DNA from: Plasmodium malariae
Taxonomy: Eukaryota; Apicomplexa; Aconoidasida; Haemosporida; Plasmodiidae
DNA length: 64,000 bases
Assembly (NCBI RefSeq): GCF_900090045.1
Contig: NC_041777.1
Location: 124,001 to 188,000, forward strand
Reading direction: 5' to 3'
In this document: piece after piece, positions 50,901 through 63,900 of the stretch
How positions within the stretch are numbered: the stretch's first letter is position 1
Layout of the letters: each line of letters starts with the position of its first letter
Notes under the pieces: generated by a model
The model's input: only the letters and a program-made list of their open reading frames with translations
The model's database searches: none
Told to the model about the DNA's origin: nothing
Made by a program: the position numbers and the translations under genes

Positions 50901-53900
50901 TCAAAAAATGTGAAAAACGCTTCATATCAAAATGATATACTACATCAAAATAATGCAATACTTCAAAATAATATACCATATCAAAATAAACCATGGGTAG
51001 AGAGTAGTCAACATTTTTCATCAAACAGTATAAGCGACCAGAAACTCGAGAAACCTGAACAAGCTATACAAATGCAAAGTTACGATTTATCAGCTAAAGA
51101 GGAAAACTTGTTAAATGAAGAATTTACTAATTTAAAAAAAAAAAAAAAAAATGTAACAAATAACTTAGAAAAAGCTGATGAAGGTGCTTATAGTAACAAT
51201 TTTTACGTAAATAAAAATTATAAGAAATATATAAATGATTTCTTGGAAAATGTGAAGGTAAAACACACCTTAAAAATAGTGTATATATATTTTGTAACTA
51301 CAATCGTTCAGTTGGTTATGTCAGAGAAAAATTTAGAAAAAGAAAGAAAAAATATAGAAATCCAGACAGTATTTTTAGATAAGACAAATAAAAGTACTGA
51401 AAATTCTTCCACTTCGACAAAGGAATTATTGTTAAGGAAAAAAAAGAAAACGGTTAAGGGGATAAATAAGAACGAAGGAAATTCAGTAGTAAACCCATAC
51501 AAAGAAAAAGATGTAAACAATTTATTAATTAAAAAAAAAATAACAAAACTTCAAAAAAAAAGAGGATTACTTGAAAGTACCATAATACAATCAGAAAAAT
51601 ATGAAAGTCAAGAGAAAAAAAAAAAAAAAAAAAATGCTACAAGGAAAAAAGCAAAAAAGTAACATTTTGTGATAAAATATTACCGTCTTATTTTAAAACG
51701 TCAGAAAGTGTTAATGATTTTATATCTACAAAATTGAACAAATTCCGTTTAATTTATTATTTAAAAAATAAAACTAATGGTATTCCTTATAAAAAATATA
51801 TGTGGAATGAAGCGAACAGGAAAATGATAGGAAAATTTAAGCCTAATGTTTGCATATACATTCAGAAAAAATTATTTTATTATTTTAAGAAAAATATTAT
51901 TCACTACTTTTTTATTTTATCCAATGAAAATTTTGCTAGATGTATTTTGAGTTATTCTGCCACCCATATATACAATTGTACATATACAAATATAAACTAT
52001 TATTATGACAAATATATAAAAAATATATACAACTTTAAATTTATATCTCTTGTAAATCTACTCAAGTTGTTTATAATAAATTATGGAGATCAATTTACAG
52101 CATACAAAGAAATTATAAAACCTTTATTTTTTCAAAAAATTGAAGATATAAAAAATTCTCTAAGATTTTTGAAAAAGAAGAGCTATGTTATTGATACGTC
52201 TTATATATTATCTAATTATATCAGCAGTGACCTTATATGTGACAATATATATGCTAATTTAGTTTATAAATCTATGTTTTATAAAAAGAAATTATCCCTC
52301 TTTTCAAAAAAGAGTTTTTTTGATAATGTTTTAGACATGATTTATTTAATGGGCGTGTCTCACTCAGTTAAATTATTAGAAGGTGAACATTTTGAAAAAA
52401 GTAATGAAAAGAAAGACAACACAAATTATCATCTAAAGGGCTTGTTAAGTCATATTGATGCTGTGTATGATGAGGAGCATAATCAGGCCATTCCATATAA
52501 TAGTAATAACACTTACTACAGAAATGCTCCTAAAAATTGCATCTACTTAAAGAAAGATATTCCTTTTATGCAAAATGGTTATAAAAATGTTGATTATAAT
52601 AAAGAACTAAATGAAGACGTATCACAAGTTAGAAATAATAACATATATGATTTTAACTATACCCTTATGAAACATTGTACAACCAATAATGTGATGAACA
52701 ATGAAGATAATTCTAGTGAAAACCCAAATGAAGAGTGCAAGAAACATTATTTCAACAAAAGATTAACCATATTTGATTTATATTATTGTGTTCATAATTT
52801 CTTAAAAGGGAATATTATTTTATATGCTTGCAACAATTATATATTAACCGATGAAAATGAATGTAATAATGATGAGAAACCAAGTGATCGAGAAAAAGAT
52901 ATGTTAATGATGCATAACTGCGAGAAAGATTCACAAATGTCAAACTTTTCAGATGTCTCCCATCTTTCAGAAGCTAAAAAATTCGTTAACTACAATAAGC
53001 ATAACAATTTACAAAAAAAAAATGAAAAAAATTTAAAAAATGGGGAATATGAAAATAGATACAAAGAAGATGACAAATCCATGAGTTATACATCATCCAC
53101 TGCAGATGAATCAGATATATTTGATCATCTTTCAGATGATTATGAAATAATAAAATTGTTAGAAAATTCGAATGATGGCAATAAAAAGATTTTAGGGGGA
53201 ATAAGTAAACATATAAACTGTTTAACCAAGCACGTTAGTGAATATTTTCCAAATTATTATTTTTTAAATAGTTTTGAAAAAAAAAAATTAGAAAAAAAAC
53301 TTTCACAAATATTTTCAAATACTAAAGAAGTCAAATTTTCGAATTCTAACCATTTCTTTCATCATTTATATTATGACCCGAATTATATTAATAATTCTCT
53401 CTTCAGTTATTTTAAAAGATATTGTTTATATATATATGAGAATGATATTATTATGGGACAAGTGCCATATAAACCTTTTAAAAATTCTTTTCTTCTAAAT
53501 ATAAGTGACACGAATAACGTTAATTTTACCAACCTTTTTAATGCATATATGCAGGAAAATAATTTTTCCAACTCTATAATTTATAAGAAAAACAAGTTAT
53601 TAATCTATAATATTAACAAAAAAACATTTATTGATTATGATTTATATCCACAAAATATGCATTTGTACAATATTGCCTTCATGTCAAATGTTCATAAAAA
53701 TGTGGACTCCTTGTTAGATGTTCAAGTTTCCAATTTGAAGAACAGTGTTTTTTGGCTAGAAAAAGACAAGTCCAAAAGGAAGAAAAAAAAAAAAAAAAAA
53801 AAAAAAATTATGAACAGACAAGAGGCAAAACAGTTTGGCATGAACCTCCATTTAATGATAGAAAAACAGAAAATTCTCAGAAAAATGACTGCATGCATAC

Positions 53901-56445
53901 TGATGACAGTAATAATAATATGGAAATTGGAAAAAAAGGGGAGACACCTAAAAAGATACCATGCGAAATTAAAAAAAAGGAAAGAAGCAAAAGTAATGCA
54001 CATCTTAAAAATTTCGTAAAAAAAGTGAATATTAAAGGAAACAGAACGAAGAATAACACGTATAAAGAATCTTTTTTTTTTGTTACCCGAATATTATATG
54101 ACGTTTTCTACATCAATGATATTTTGAATATCTACGGTGAATGCGGAAATTATAAAGATAATGTGTTTAAAAAGAAACAAAAAAAAATAATAACAGTATC
54201 TGAGAAAATAAGGGAATTATACAAATGTAAAAACGATAAAATGGAAGAATGCAATGCAAATCGTTCAAGTGAGAGAGATTTTAATATGACACATGAATAT
54301 AACAACGTAAACAGAGAGGAGGAGCAGGAAGAGGTGGAGAAACAAGTTTATTACACGGAAGAAAATTTTGAATCAAATGAATGGATGAAAGACACCACCA
54401 GCGTAGTAACTCTCCATAACAGTAAGAACACAAATAATCATAATAAACAAGAAACGCCACCCATTTTAAATAGTGCCAATTATGATATAGTACAAACAGA
54501 AAAAAACTATACTGTGTTTAACAAAATTATAAATAAAATGCTTTTCGTTTTTTTATCAATAAAAAAAAAAAAAGAAAATGGACGTTTTATTGATAGCTTA
54601 AAAAAAATGTACTTGCTAGAATTTATGAAAAATACAAATTACAGTGAATATTCTAATGTCAAAAAAGAATATGATTTTATTATTTTTCTGTTAAATAAAT
54701 TAAATCTTATTAAAATTTTTCCTTTCATGAACACACACAAAATATTTTTAGCACAATATCATTATGAAATTAACGCATATAAAAGAAAAAACATGTTTTA
54801 CGAGCATAATTATAAACATCCATTTTTAAATATGATAAATTGTCATTTAAAGAATTTCAAATTTCAATTCAAAAAATATACAGATAGTGAGACAAAAATA
54901 TTTAAAAAGTTTATGGAGAAAAGTGAAATAACAAATTATTTAGATATCAAAAAAATTGGTGTAAGTGACAATGCTAATGAAAAATATTCATCAGAAAGGT
55001 ATGTTTATAAAAAAAATATAGAAGAAAAACTTATCTATAATAGGGAAAAGTTAAATTACGTTGATTGCATATTTATAAATTTCATAAATAATAATACCCT
55101 TAAAAAACCAAATTTTGTTCCTAGATTAATTCTATTGTTTAATCTTCAGTGTTCTATTATAATTCATGATTTCTTTTTTATGTATTTATTGGATAATTTT
55201 CACAAAATTCAAAAACTCAAAAAAGGGGAAATTCAGAGTCAATTTGAGAAAAATAATACCATATTTCACACAAAAATAGGGAACAAACTATTACATCTTA
55301 TCGAAAATAAAAGATATGCAGTAGTTATTAAATATATTAGAAGAATAATTAACAGAGCGTGCAAATATTTTGAGAGTATTCTTTATTTGTATAAAAAGAA
55401 AAATGAACCAACATTTAAGAAAAAACTTACCATATATTATTTCAATGATAATTATATAAACGCAAATAGCTTTATTTATGCAAATGGAAACACAAATATA
55501 AAGTTTGTGTTTTTTTATGTTTTAAAAGTTTTTTTTTACCTGAAGAACAACCCCTATTCTTCCATATTTGACGTAAGAAGCAATAATAAAAAAATTGTAT
55601 CTCACATAAACTTTTTTATGTTTGTATATATATACATATATATATGTACATACAAGAAAACAAATTATGTACATACATATATCGAGTCACTTATTTTTTA
55701 AGATGTGATCCTATTAAATGTGTTATCTACATTTTCATAATATATTCGTGTATTATATTCTATCAATTTAAGTCAACATCATATTCTTTGAATCGTTTAT
55801 TTTTTTGCTGATTTCTTGATAAGAACGAAGAATTTGAATATTCGTTACAATTTTGTATACATATATTTTTAATTTCACATTTGCCATACATATATAACAC
55901 CTTTAATTTCGCATTTTATTCCCCTCCCCTTATTACAGATGTACAAGAGTGTCGAAATTTTAAACTTCTGTGATTTGAGTTTTCTGCTAAGAGCAATGTG
56001 TCAAGACAACTTTATTTCGTTCAAATTGATGTACGTATCGAAGAGAAGTGAAATGTATAAGTTAAAGAAAAATTATAAGATTATTAATGATTTTAACAAT
56101 TTAATAGCTAATGAACATTTAAAAATTAAAAAAAAAGTAAAAAAAAATAAAAATATTACCTGTGATTTATTCGAAAGTACTACAAGCTCAGAAGGTGAAT
56201 TTACAACTGAAGATAATCTTTTAAAAAATATTATAAAAAACGAAAATGAATGGAGAGATAGAAATGAACATAAATATGTACGTACCATCAATTATGAGAA
56301 ACCACCTTTTGAAGAAAGCAGAAAAGACAATTCGGCAAATCTCATCTCCTTTATTGACAAAATGATGTACAAAAAAATTAAATTGTATTATGTTGAGGAT
56401 GAAAATTTAATTTTTAAAAAATATGCGGGAACGTTGTGGAACTGA
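44954..56445 (+). CDS. TFIIIC B-block-binding subunit-like giant protein
   Basis: Three exons: 44,954-49,921, 50,271-55,572 and 55,939-56,445, both introns phase 0 with GTAAG donors. About 3,590 residues if two frame changes are bridged. Residues about 150-190 (YNGFIQSSLSRSLNLD) form a winged-helix like the TFIIIC B-block-binding domain; further winged-helix-like regions lie at about 590-655 (MTTKEISQILLLS) and 912-965 (RTIDRKSVQRLFNY). This order fits the largest TFIIIC subunit (human GTF3C1, yeast tau138), which binds the internal B-box of tRNA genes. A C2H2 finger lies at about 1788-1809. The middle exon is read in three successive frames, changing at a 20-A tract (51,615-51,634) and a 25-A tract (53,783-53,807); both sides of each are clearly coding. 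It is longer than other members because of Asn/Lys/Ser-rich insertions. Confidence 0.72.
50664..50729 (+). other. C2H2 zinc finger inside the TFIIIC-like protein
   Basis: Cysteine codons at 50,664 and 50,673 (CPFC) are followed by 12 residues including F and L at the expected core positions, then His codons at 50,712 and 50,727, giving C-x2-C-x12-H-x4-H. One isolated finger. It could bind DNA, RNA or protein. Confidence 0.8.
51615..51634 (+). other. A20 tract with reading-frame change
   Basis: Before the tract the frame with SQEK is open; after it the frame with KVTFCDKILPSYF is open, while the first frame stops at 51,662. The tract would need 21 or 18 A to join them. Either an assembly length error, length polymorphism, or slippage during transcription or translation. 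Confidence 0.85.
53783..53807 (+). other. A25 tract with reading-frame change
   Basis: The frame ending in WLEKDKSKR enters the tract and the protein-like frame leaving it is NYEQTRGKTVWHEPPF. The original frame runs on to 54,019 with less protein-like content. Again one extra A, or two fewer, would restore a single frame. Confidence 0.85.
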
Positions 56446-57910
56446 CACATGCGTATGAATTTATATTCTGATATACAGGAGTACATAAGTATATGTTCAT
56501 ATTCATATATAACATTTAAAAAATGTTCCTTGTTTGCTTTTTTTGTTTGTTTTTTAAGTAAAAAAAAAAAATGTTATAAAGTGTGCAATGATTATATTTT
56601 CGTATTTAATTTTTTTTTTATCGAGTTTATCATTTGTTTGCTGTAGTTACCATAATATATACATGTGATATTATATGTACAATTAATATACATATATATA
56701 TATATATACACTTTTAGTCGTTATGTTTCTTTCTTTTTTTTTTTTAATAATATTTTTTGTTGGTGTATCCCTTTTATATTTTAAACCCAATTTTTTGTTA
56801 GTTGATGTTTTATTTTTATTTAAAAATTCAAAAACCCATAAACAGTTTGTTATGTATGTATAAGGATTAACACGGCTCAAATTAGTTTAAAATCAAAAAA
56901 AAAAAAAAATCAGCATTATTGTTTCACAAAATATATATTTTATCAATATTATTACATTCATTTTTCCTAACCTTGTTTTCTGCTTTTTTGGTTTATTTCT
57001 CCTTTATATATTTTTCAGGCAATTTTTTTTTTTTTTTTTTTTCATCCAATTAAATTTTACTTAATATACTTTTTTGATTTTATCTTTTGCTTGTCCATAT
57101 TTTGTTTTTGACTGTTTTATATTGTTTTGTCATTATTTCTTTATACTTTATGTTTTACCATATACGATTTATGCTTTATTTTTTTTATTTTTTTACTCAT
57201 TTCCTTTTAAATTTGTTTAATGTACTTCCAATATAATTTAAAAGCTTACAGTTAAAAAACTTATAAAAAAAAATAGTTTTTCTTCAAATATTTGCATTTA
57301 AATAGTAAAAGTAACACCTGAAGCAAAAATAACACCATTGCGGGAGGAAAAAACATGAATTGTCATGTACACATGTATACATGCATATAAATATATATAT
57401 ACCTATATGCGTACATTGGAATGAAAACTAATATGCATAAATGTACATATGTACACTAAAAATTAACTACTGAACAAAAACTTTAGTGAGAAGAAGTAGG
57501 AGATTCATGATTCAAGTTAAACAATACATAACAAACAATTCAAAAGATAAGGTGAACGATAGCTGTTCCTATACTAAGACGATAAAACGTTTTTTTAACT
57601 TTAGTTAAAATTGTATATATCATATATAAATCAGTTTTCTTCTAAAAGTTATTCCAATTTGTGAAAAAAAAAAAAAAAAAAAAAAAAAAAATTCATACGA
57701 AAAGTTGGAAAAGAGAAATATAATACATTATACTGTAAAAGGATGCATATATAATATCCATTTTATTTACCGTAATTACTTACAAAGGCAGAAAGCCCGA
57801 TATCTATAAAGCACCAAGAACAAAGAATCGATTACAAGACACCCTTTCCTCTATCCCATCAACCCCAATTTTTTGAGCTTCTGCATGTGGATAGAATAAA
57901 ATGAGATAAA
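56446..57910. other. Intergenic spacer
   Basis: The 3' flank of the TFIIIC-like gene and the promoter of the ubiquitin protease. Short open frames are AT-driven chance. Contains T-runs (57,026-57,042) and a 28-base A-run at 57,664-57,691. Confidence 0.5.
57664..57691. repeat. A28 homopolymer
   Basis: The longest homopolymer in the window, about 220 bases upstream of the ubiquitin protease start codon. Confidence 0.9.
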
Positions 57911-59056
57911 ATGAATTTAACGGAAAACAATATTTTTGACTTACTATGTATGAAAAATTATGAATATTACTCCAAACATTATGACTTTAAGAATATTGAA
58001 AGAAGACCGACGTCCTTCAATAATAACGGGAATATATGTTACTGCAATGCATCATTACAGCTACTTCTGTCTATCAAGCCGTTGTGTATATATCTATTAA
58101 AAAATTTCAATAAAATCTATTATAATACAAAGTCTAAGTATAAAGGAGAAATTCTAAGAACACTATTTGATTTAGTACAAGAATCATATGATATGCATAA
58201 AAATGAACTATGTACAAATAAACATATTAACATATTAAAAAAAATAAGAAAATATAATACAAATATAGTAATTAATGCACAAAATGATGCACACGAGTTC
58301 TTACTAATGCTATTAGACTACATCAATGTGGAGTGTAATAGATATATAAATGTTCCTGAAAATTTTGATATTAAATTAGATGATAAAGACAATAAAGAAA
58401 AGGCTGGTGATAAATATTGGGTTAAATATTTGTATAAGGATAATAGTATAATAACTGATTTGTTAGGGTTTCAAAACATTTGTAGTATTACTTGTATTAA
58501 TTGTGGTCATACTAGATATAGTTTTGAATTTTGTATTGATTTAGGTCTAGAATTTGAAGATGAACATATGAAAAGTACAACATTAATAGACTTGTTAAGA
58601 AATAATATAATGAAAAATGATGATTTATGCAATCTCGATTGTAATATTTGTAAATTAAAAAATAGCAGCCGCATAAAAAAAGGAATTTACAGAATGCCAA
58701 ATTTATATATGATTATTTATATAAAAAGATTTAAATGGACATATGAATGTACAAATTATTATAATAATAAAATAAAAAAAATAGACACTACTGTTTTATT
58801 ACCATATGATGGGTTAATTGATTTTACTTCATTTTTACATATGTCCAATCATGAGTCTTTATTTAACTCTAAATATGTAATTGAAAGCATTATTTGCCAT
58901 AGTGGGAATAGTTACAATGGTCATTACACAGCAATTGTTAAATATAATGATGGGTTCTACAAATGTAATGATGATAAAATTAAAAAATTAACCAATCCTT
59001 ACAATCCTGAAAACATTAGCGACATCTATTTATTGCTACTCAAGAGGGTTCTATGA
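57911..59056 (+). CDS. Ubiquitin-specific protease (USP/UBP family)
   Basis: A single 381-residue exon. The Cys box is N39-GNICYCNASLQ with catalytic C43 (family form GNTCYxNSxLQ; here Ile replaces Thr). QNDAHEFL at 124-131 is the conserved second motif. A zinc ribbon is formed by C195-x2-C198 and C244-x2-C247. The His box NGHYTAIVKY places catalytic H338, and the third residue is probably D354 or D355 in CNDDK. The protein ends just after the last beta strand (DIYLLLLKR), so it is a minimal catalytic domain without ubiquitin-binding extensions. It would remove ubiquitin from proteins in the cytosol or nucleus. The start fits: an upstream in-frame extension is absent and the fold needs only a short N-terminal tail. 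Confidence 0.93.
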   Translation: MNLTENNIFDLLCMKNYEYYSKHYDFKNIERRPTSFNNNGNICYCNASLQLLLSIKPLCIYLLKNFNKIYYNTKSKYKGEILRTLFDLVQESYDMHKNELCTNKHINILKKIRKYNTNIVINAQNDAHEFLLMLLDYINVECNRYINVPENFDIKLDDKDNKEKAGDKYWVKYLYKDNSIITDLLGFQNICSITCINCGHTRYSFEFCIDLGLEFEDEHMKSTTLIDLLRNNIMKNDDLCNLDCNICKLKNSSRIKKGIYRMPNLYMIIYIKRFKWTYECTNYYNNKIKKIDTTVLLPYDGLIDFTSFLHMSNHESLFNSKYVIESIICHSGNSYNGHYTAIVKYNDGFYKCNDDKIKKLTNPYNPENISDIYLLLLKRVL

Positions 59057-60997
59057 AATGAACGTCGATAAACTAGAGTACAGAGGGTGAAGGGGAGAAA
59101 ATTGTGATACATAAAAAAAAATTAAAAAATAAATAGAGAAAAATTATATTCAGTAACCTCAATTTTTTTTATAAACAAAAATATTAAATTGCTAAATTCT
59201 TGCCTATGCACAAGAACACCTATATGTGTGTACATATATATATATAAACAACACTGGTAAAGATATTTAAACACCCTATTAAACAAACACTCAAGACCTT
59301 TTAAATATAGCTCACATGGAAAACACCATATGATAAACGTATACAATTTTTAGAATGCTCATAATTCTTTGTGTTCGTTTTAAAATTGTTCGCCATAATA
59401 TACGTTTTATATATAAAGCGTATCAATTCTTTTCAACTCAATTTGCGTTTGCCGAATATTCATGTTTGTATTTATACATATATATATATATATATATATA
59501 TGCATGTACAAAATAGTTATGAGTAAGTTCCCACCAATCTCACGAATACAATTTAAAAGTAATAGTAATAATAAGTAAGGACTATATAATACCCTTATTT
59601 GTACGCCTGCATGCACATACATATAATTACGCATTAATACGTATTTATATGTGCTATTCTTTTGGTAAGCGCTTTTTTCATCCCATTATTCCCATGTGTT
59701 CTTTTCTATTTTAATTCATATTTGAAGATAGAAGTGCAATATTTAAATAGCTTTTTTAATGTCTATTTTACACTGAGAATTCTACAAGGATTAGAAAATT
59801 ATAAGTATCTTCGTATTTTTCTTAATTTTTTTTGTGTTTTTTTCCTAGTTATAAATAGATAAACGTCCACGTGCATTTATATATATTTGTATAACTTTGT
59901 TTAAAGCAAAATTACAGATATCAAAATGAAAAAAAAAAAAAAAATTAAAGAAACTAGTAGGTTACATATGACATAATAAGTATTTGAATTTTTCACTTTC
60001 TTTTTTTCCCATTTTTGAACTGCCATGAATTTTTTTCATATTTCATATGTTTTTATTTTCCTTCTATAATGAAAACTAATTATATGATTCACGCGAATAA
60101 GACTTCGCAGATTAGTTAGATTAAATGAAAAACATTCAGGTAAAAAAAAAAAAAAAAAAAAAAACCTTATCAAACAAATATGTTATTGAGTACAAATTCT
60201 CATACTCGGAGAGAAAAAATTATTTTTTCTTCATTATAACTCATAGGTATAACTGCATGAAAAGCAAAAAAAAAAAAAATGAAGATAATAGTACATTTTT
60301 TTTGGCATTCTTCTAACAATAAAAGAATGTGATACTCATAGAGATTTTATACATACACATAGACGTTAGAAAAAAAAAAAAGAAAAAAAAAGATAAAATT
60401 ATGAACATATTATAACATTTCATTATATATTAGAATTCTTTTTTTTTTTTTTACAACATAGTAAAATAGTAATATACACCTAAAGTAGTAGCAGTAAATA
60501 ATAGTAAATTTGTCAAAACAAAACGTCTATTTGTTCTTTTTACTTTTATTTTTTTAAGACACGGAGAGTAAATAGAAGTCTAATAAATTTCTATCTTCTT
60601 TTTATGATATATTTTTACGCGTTAATCAGAAGATACTGTACATCGTACGAATTGTTTGGAATATATATATGTGTATTTTATTTTATTTTTTTTTTTTTCT
60701 CAGTTCCATAATTTGAAAGTGTATACACATATATATATTATATCTATGCAGCGCCTTTTTGGGTGTTCATTTTATACATAGAAAGAAAATAAGTAAGAGA
60801 ATGTAAATAATAATACACAGAATAGAGATCATACTATTTCAATATCTAACTATTTTTTAAGTGTAAAATAAAATGCATACCCTGTAAAGAACCCCACATG
60901 ATAACACAGTCATATAAGTAGCAAACAAATTGTCTATTCTTATATACATTCATACATTTACTCATATGTAAGCATATTCATGTATGTATGTACGTAT
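59057..60997. other. Intergenic spacer with low-complexity tracts
   Basis: Mostly AT-rich spacer with (TA)n near 59,481-59,502, A-runs near 59,932-59,945 and 60,143-60,165, and T-runs near 60,438-60,451 and 60,686-60,699. A possible mini-gene at 59,651-59,865 is discussed in the findings. Confidence 0.45.
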
Positions 60998-63900
60998 ATG
61001 TATTTATTCACTCACATATTGGATTCTTACGAAAACACAGTTAAACAACTTCCAGAATTGCTAAAATCTTTGAGGAAAGACGAAACTTCCACCAAGTTTA
61101 AAAAAGGAAAATATCTTGAACAAAAAAAAAAAAAACTTTAAAGGTTATATAAATGTAGAAACACCATTTTAAAGAATTTTGAGAACATTAATACAAAAAA
61201 TGATAAAAATAAAATCATCCAAATGTATAACGAAAGCAAATAAATGTGGTAAAGGAAAAAAGAGGAGATTGGAAATAAACCAAATATGTAATGAGAGCGA
61301 AAAAAAAACTGAAGATATGGGGAAGAATAGGTCAACTAAGAATGGAGAGGAGAGAGAGAAAAAATCACCGAATGAAAGAAGTGCATATAGTGAAAGGGAA
61401 AATACTATTATAGAAAATTCTGAACTTGCAGGAAAAATGAAGGCTTCAAAAATTACCAAACACCATAAAAGAAATGAATCTGTACACTTTTCCAAAAAGA
61501 AAGAGAAAATTTCGTTACATCAAAAATTCAGGCATGAAGATAAAAAAAATGTCAACAAAAAAAAAGGAAATCAAATAAGTAACGCCTTCCGGAAAATTGG
61601 AAAATCCTTAGAACAGACACAAGGAAGAACTATAAGAAGTAAAAAGAACTCCACTTATGAAAGAAAAAACAAAAACGAAAATAAAATTATAGTTAATAAT
61701 GAAAGAGAAGAAAATGTAATGAATGTAACTAACAACGATGACATGAAGAACAGTGGTAACAGCGAAATGAGTGACATCAACGGCAGCGAAATAAATGATA
61801 GCAACAGCAACGAAATAAATGACATTAACAGTAGCGAAATAAATGACATTAACAGTAGCGAAATAAATGACATTAACAGTAGCGAAATAAATGACATTAA
61901 CAGTAGCGAAATAAATGACATTAACAGTAGCGAAATAAATGACATTAACAGTAGCGAAATAAATGACATTAACAGTAGCGAAATAAATGACATTAACAGT
62001 AGCGAAATAAATGACATTAACAGTAGCGAAATAAATGACATTAACAGTAGCGAAATAAATGACATTAACAGTAGCGAAATAAATGACATTAACAGCAGCG
62101 AAATAAATGACATTAACAGTAGCGAAATAAATGACATTAACAGCAGCGAAATAAATGACATTAACAGTAGCGAAATAAATGACATTAACAGTAGCGAAAT
62201 AAATGACATTAACAGCAGCGAAATAAATGACAGCAACAGTGAAATCTGTAAAAATTGTGAACCTACCGAGTTGGAAAACACTTATGAAAGCGACAGTGAG
62301 CTGCTCGAGCAAAGCAGTACTTGTAATAGTAGTTTAACAGTTGTAAGTGTAAACACTGAAGAAGATAACAACATCAATAGTACATTCATTGGAATGTTAG
62401 AACGAGTTCATTATGGGGAAATTTTGTGTTTAAGTGAAAATAACAATTTGATGAGTAATCCTAACATAATGGAAACGTTCGAGATACATAAAGTTTTTGA
62501 TGATAATAATGATAATGATGGGGATAAATTAAATTGCATGCACCTGAACAGCAAATTGGAGGAGTCAAATATTGATGATAATAAATCTGGAGAAGATTGC
62601 TTAATAAATAATGAACAAAATATATATGAGAATTCAAATAAATCCAAACAGGATAAGGAACACAGTAAAGAATATGAAGTAAAAAAAAGGATCATACAAA
62701 ATGAAATATCAAGAAAAATATTATTGTTTCTTCCCTTCTATAAAAAACGTATATTTATAGATGCAATTACAGAGTATTTTGAAAAGGAAGGATCAAAAAA
62801 TAGAGAATGTAGAGATGATTTGAAGACACAATGTTATGACATTATTAAGGAAATACATAGTTCTAAAACATCCGATGGTACACCTTTTAACAACAATAAT
62901 AGAAATAACGAACTATTAAATAAATATTTTTGTGAAAAATTAAATAATAATAAATATGATATAAAATTAGAAATGGATTACTACGAATTTGAATTTTTCT
63001 GTATTTTTTTTTTAACTTATTTTCGGTTTTTATTATATTTATCAGGATTTATAAATTCTTCTTTCCTTTACCATTCTAATGAAATACATTTTAATTTATT
63101 CGTTCTGAACAGATATCATTACTTTGTTGACCATTTTTACTTAAACGATGATACCTCTCCATTTACCCATGAAGAAGCAAAAGATATTATATGTACATAC
63201 AAAAAGTGTATCATATGTGTCTTAGATTATCTGGACGCTTTTTACCCTTTCTTACTGCTTATATACAACGTTATTACTTATGTTCATAGAAGATCAAAAA
63301 GGATTACCCAATATTTAGAGAGAAATGAAATTCTCACTGTAAAAAACAATAATCCTGATAAGAGATGCTCAGATGGGAATTTTTATCAACCGAACAGCTG
63401 TATACAGAACACGCCACATAGGGACAAATATCCCATCCATATGACTACACAAATTATTAACAAATTCGATATAATCAAAAAAATAAATAAAATTAAAAGG
63501 AAGTTCTTTAAACGTAACTACAACAAATTCATGTTAATGATTACGGAAAAGCTAAGTAACTATTGGGTTAATAACTACGCGTATGATGAACTGAACGATG
63601 TACAAATAACAGTCCTAGATTATTATATAGAAAAAATGATTCTAAACATAAAAAATAATATGTTTATAAAGTATATCATTTGCTCAATTGTTCTAAAATT
63701 AAATTCAATTTTGTCAAAATTAGAAAAAAAATCCTATTCAAAGGAAGAAGAACAAATTTGTACAATAAACATTTTAACTATTTCAACACTATTAAAATAT
63801 GAATCTTTAAAAAAAATGAAAAAAAAAGATAAATGGTTACTCTTACTTAAACACAATTATTTTTACATTGAAAAAAGCTACTACTTCTTTAAAGAATTGC

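Noticed and set aside
56449..56646. 65-codon frame just after the TFIIIC-like stop
   Set aside because: AT-driven composition, with Lys and Phe runs from homopolymers.
60125..60316. 63-codon plus-strand frame with a Lys-run
   Set aside because: Passes through two A-tracts; the opposite strand is equally open. No decisive sign of coding.
61608..62312. Minus-strand frames of 234 and 208 codons
   Set aside because: Shadows of the 24-base coding repeat on the plus strand.
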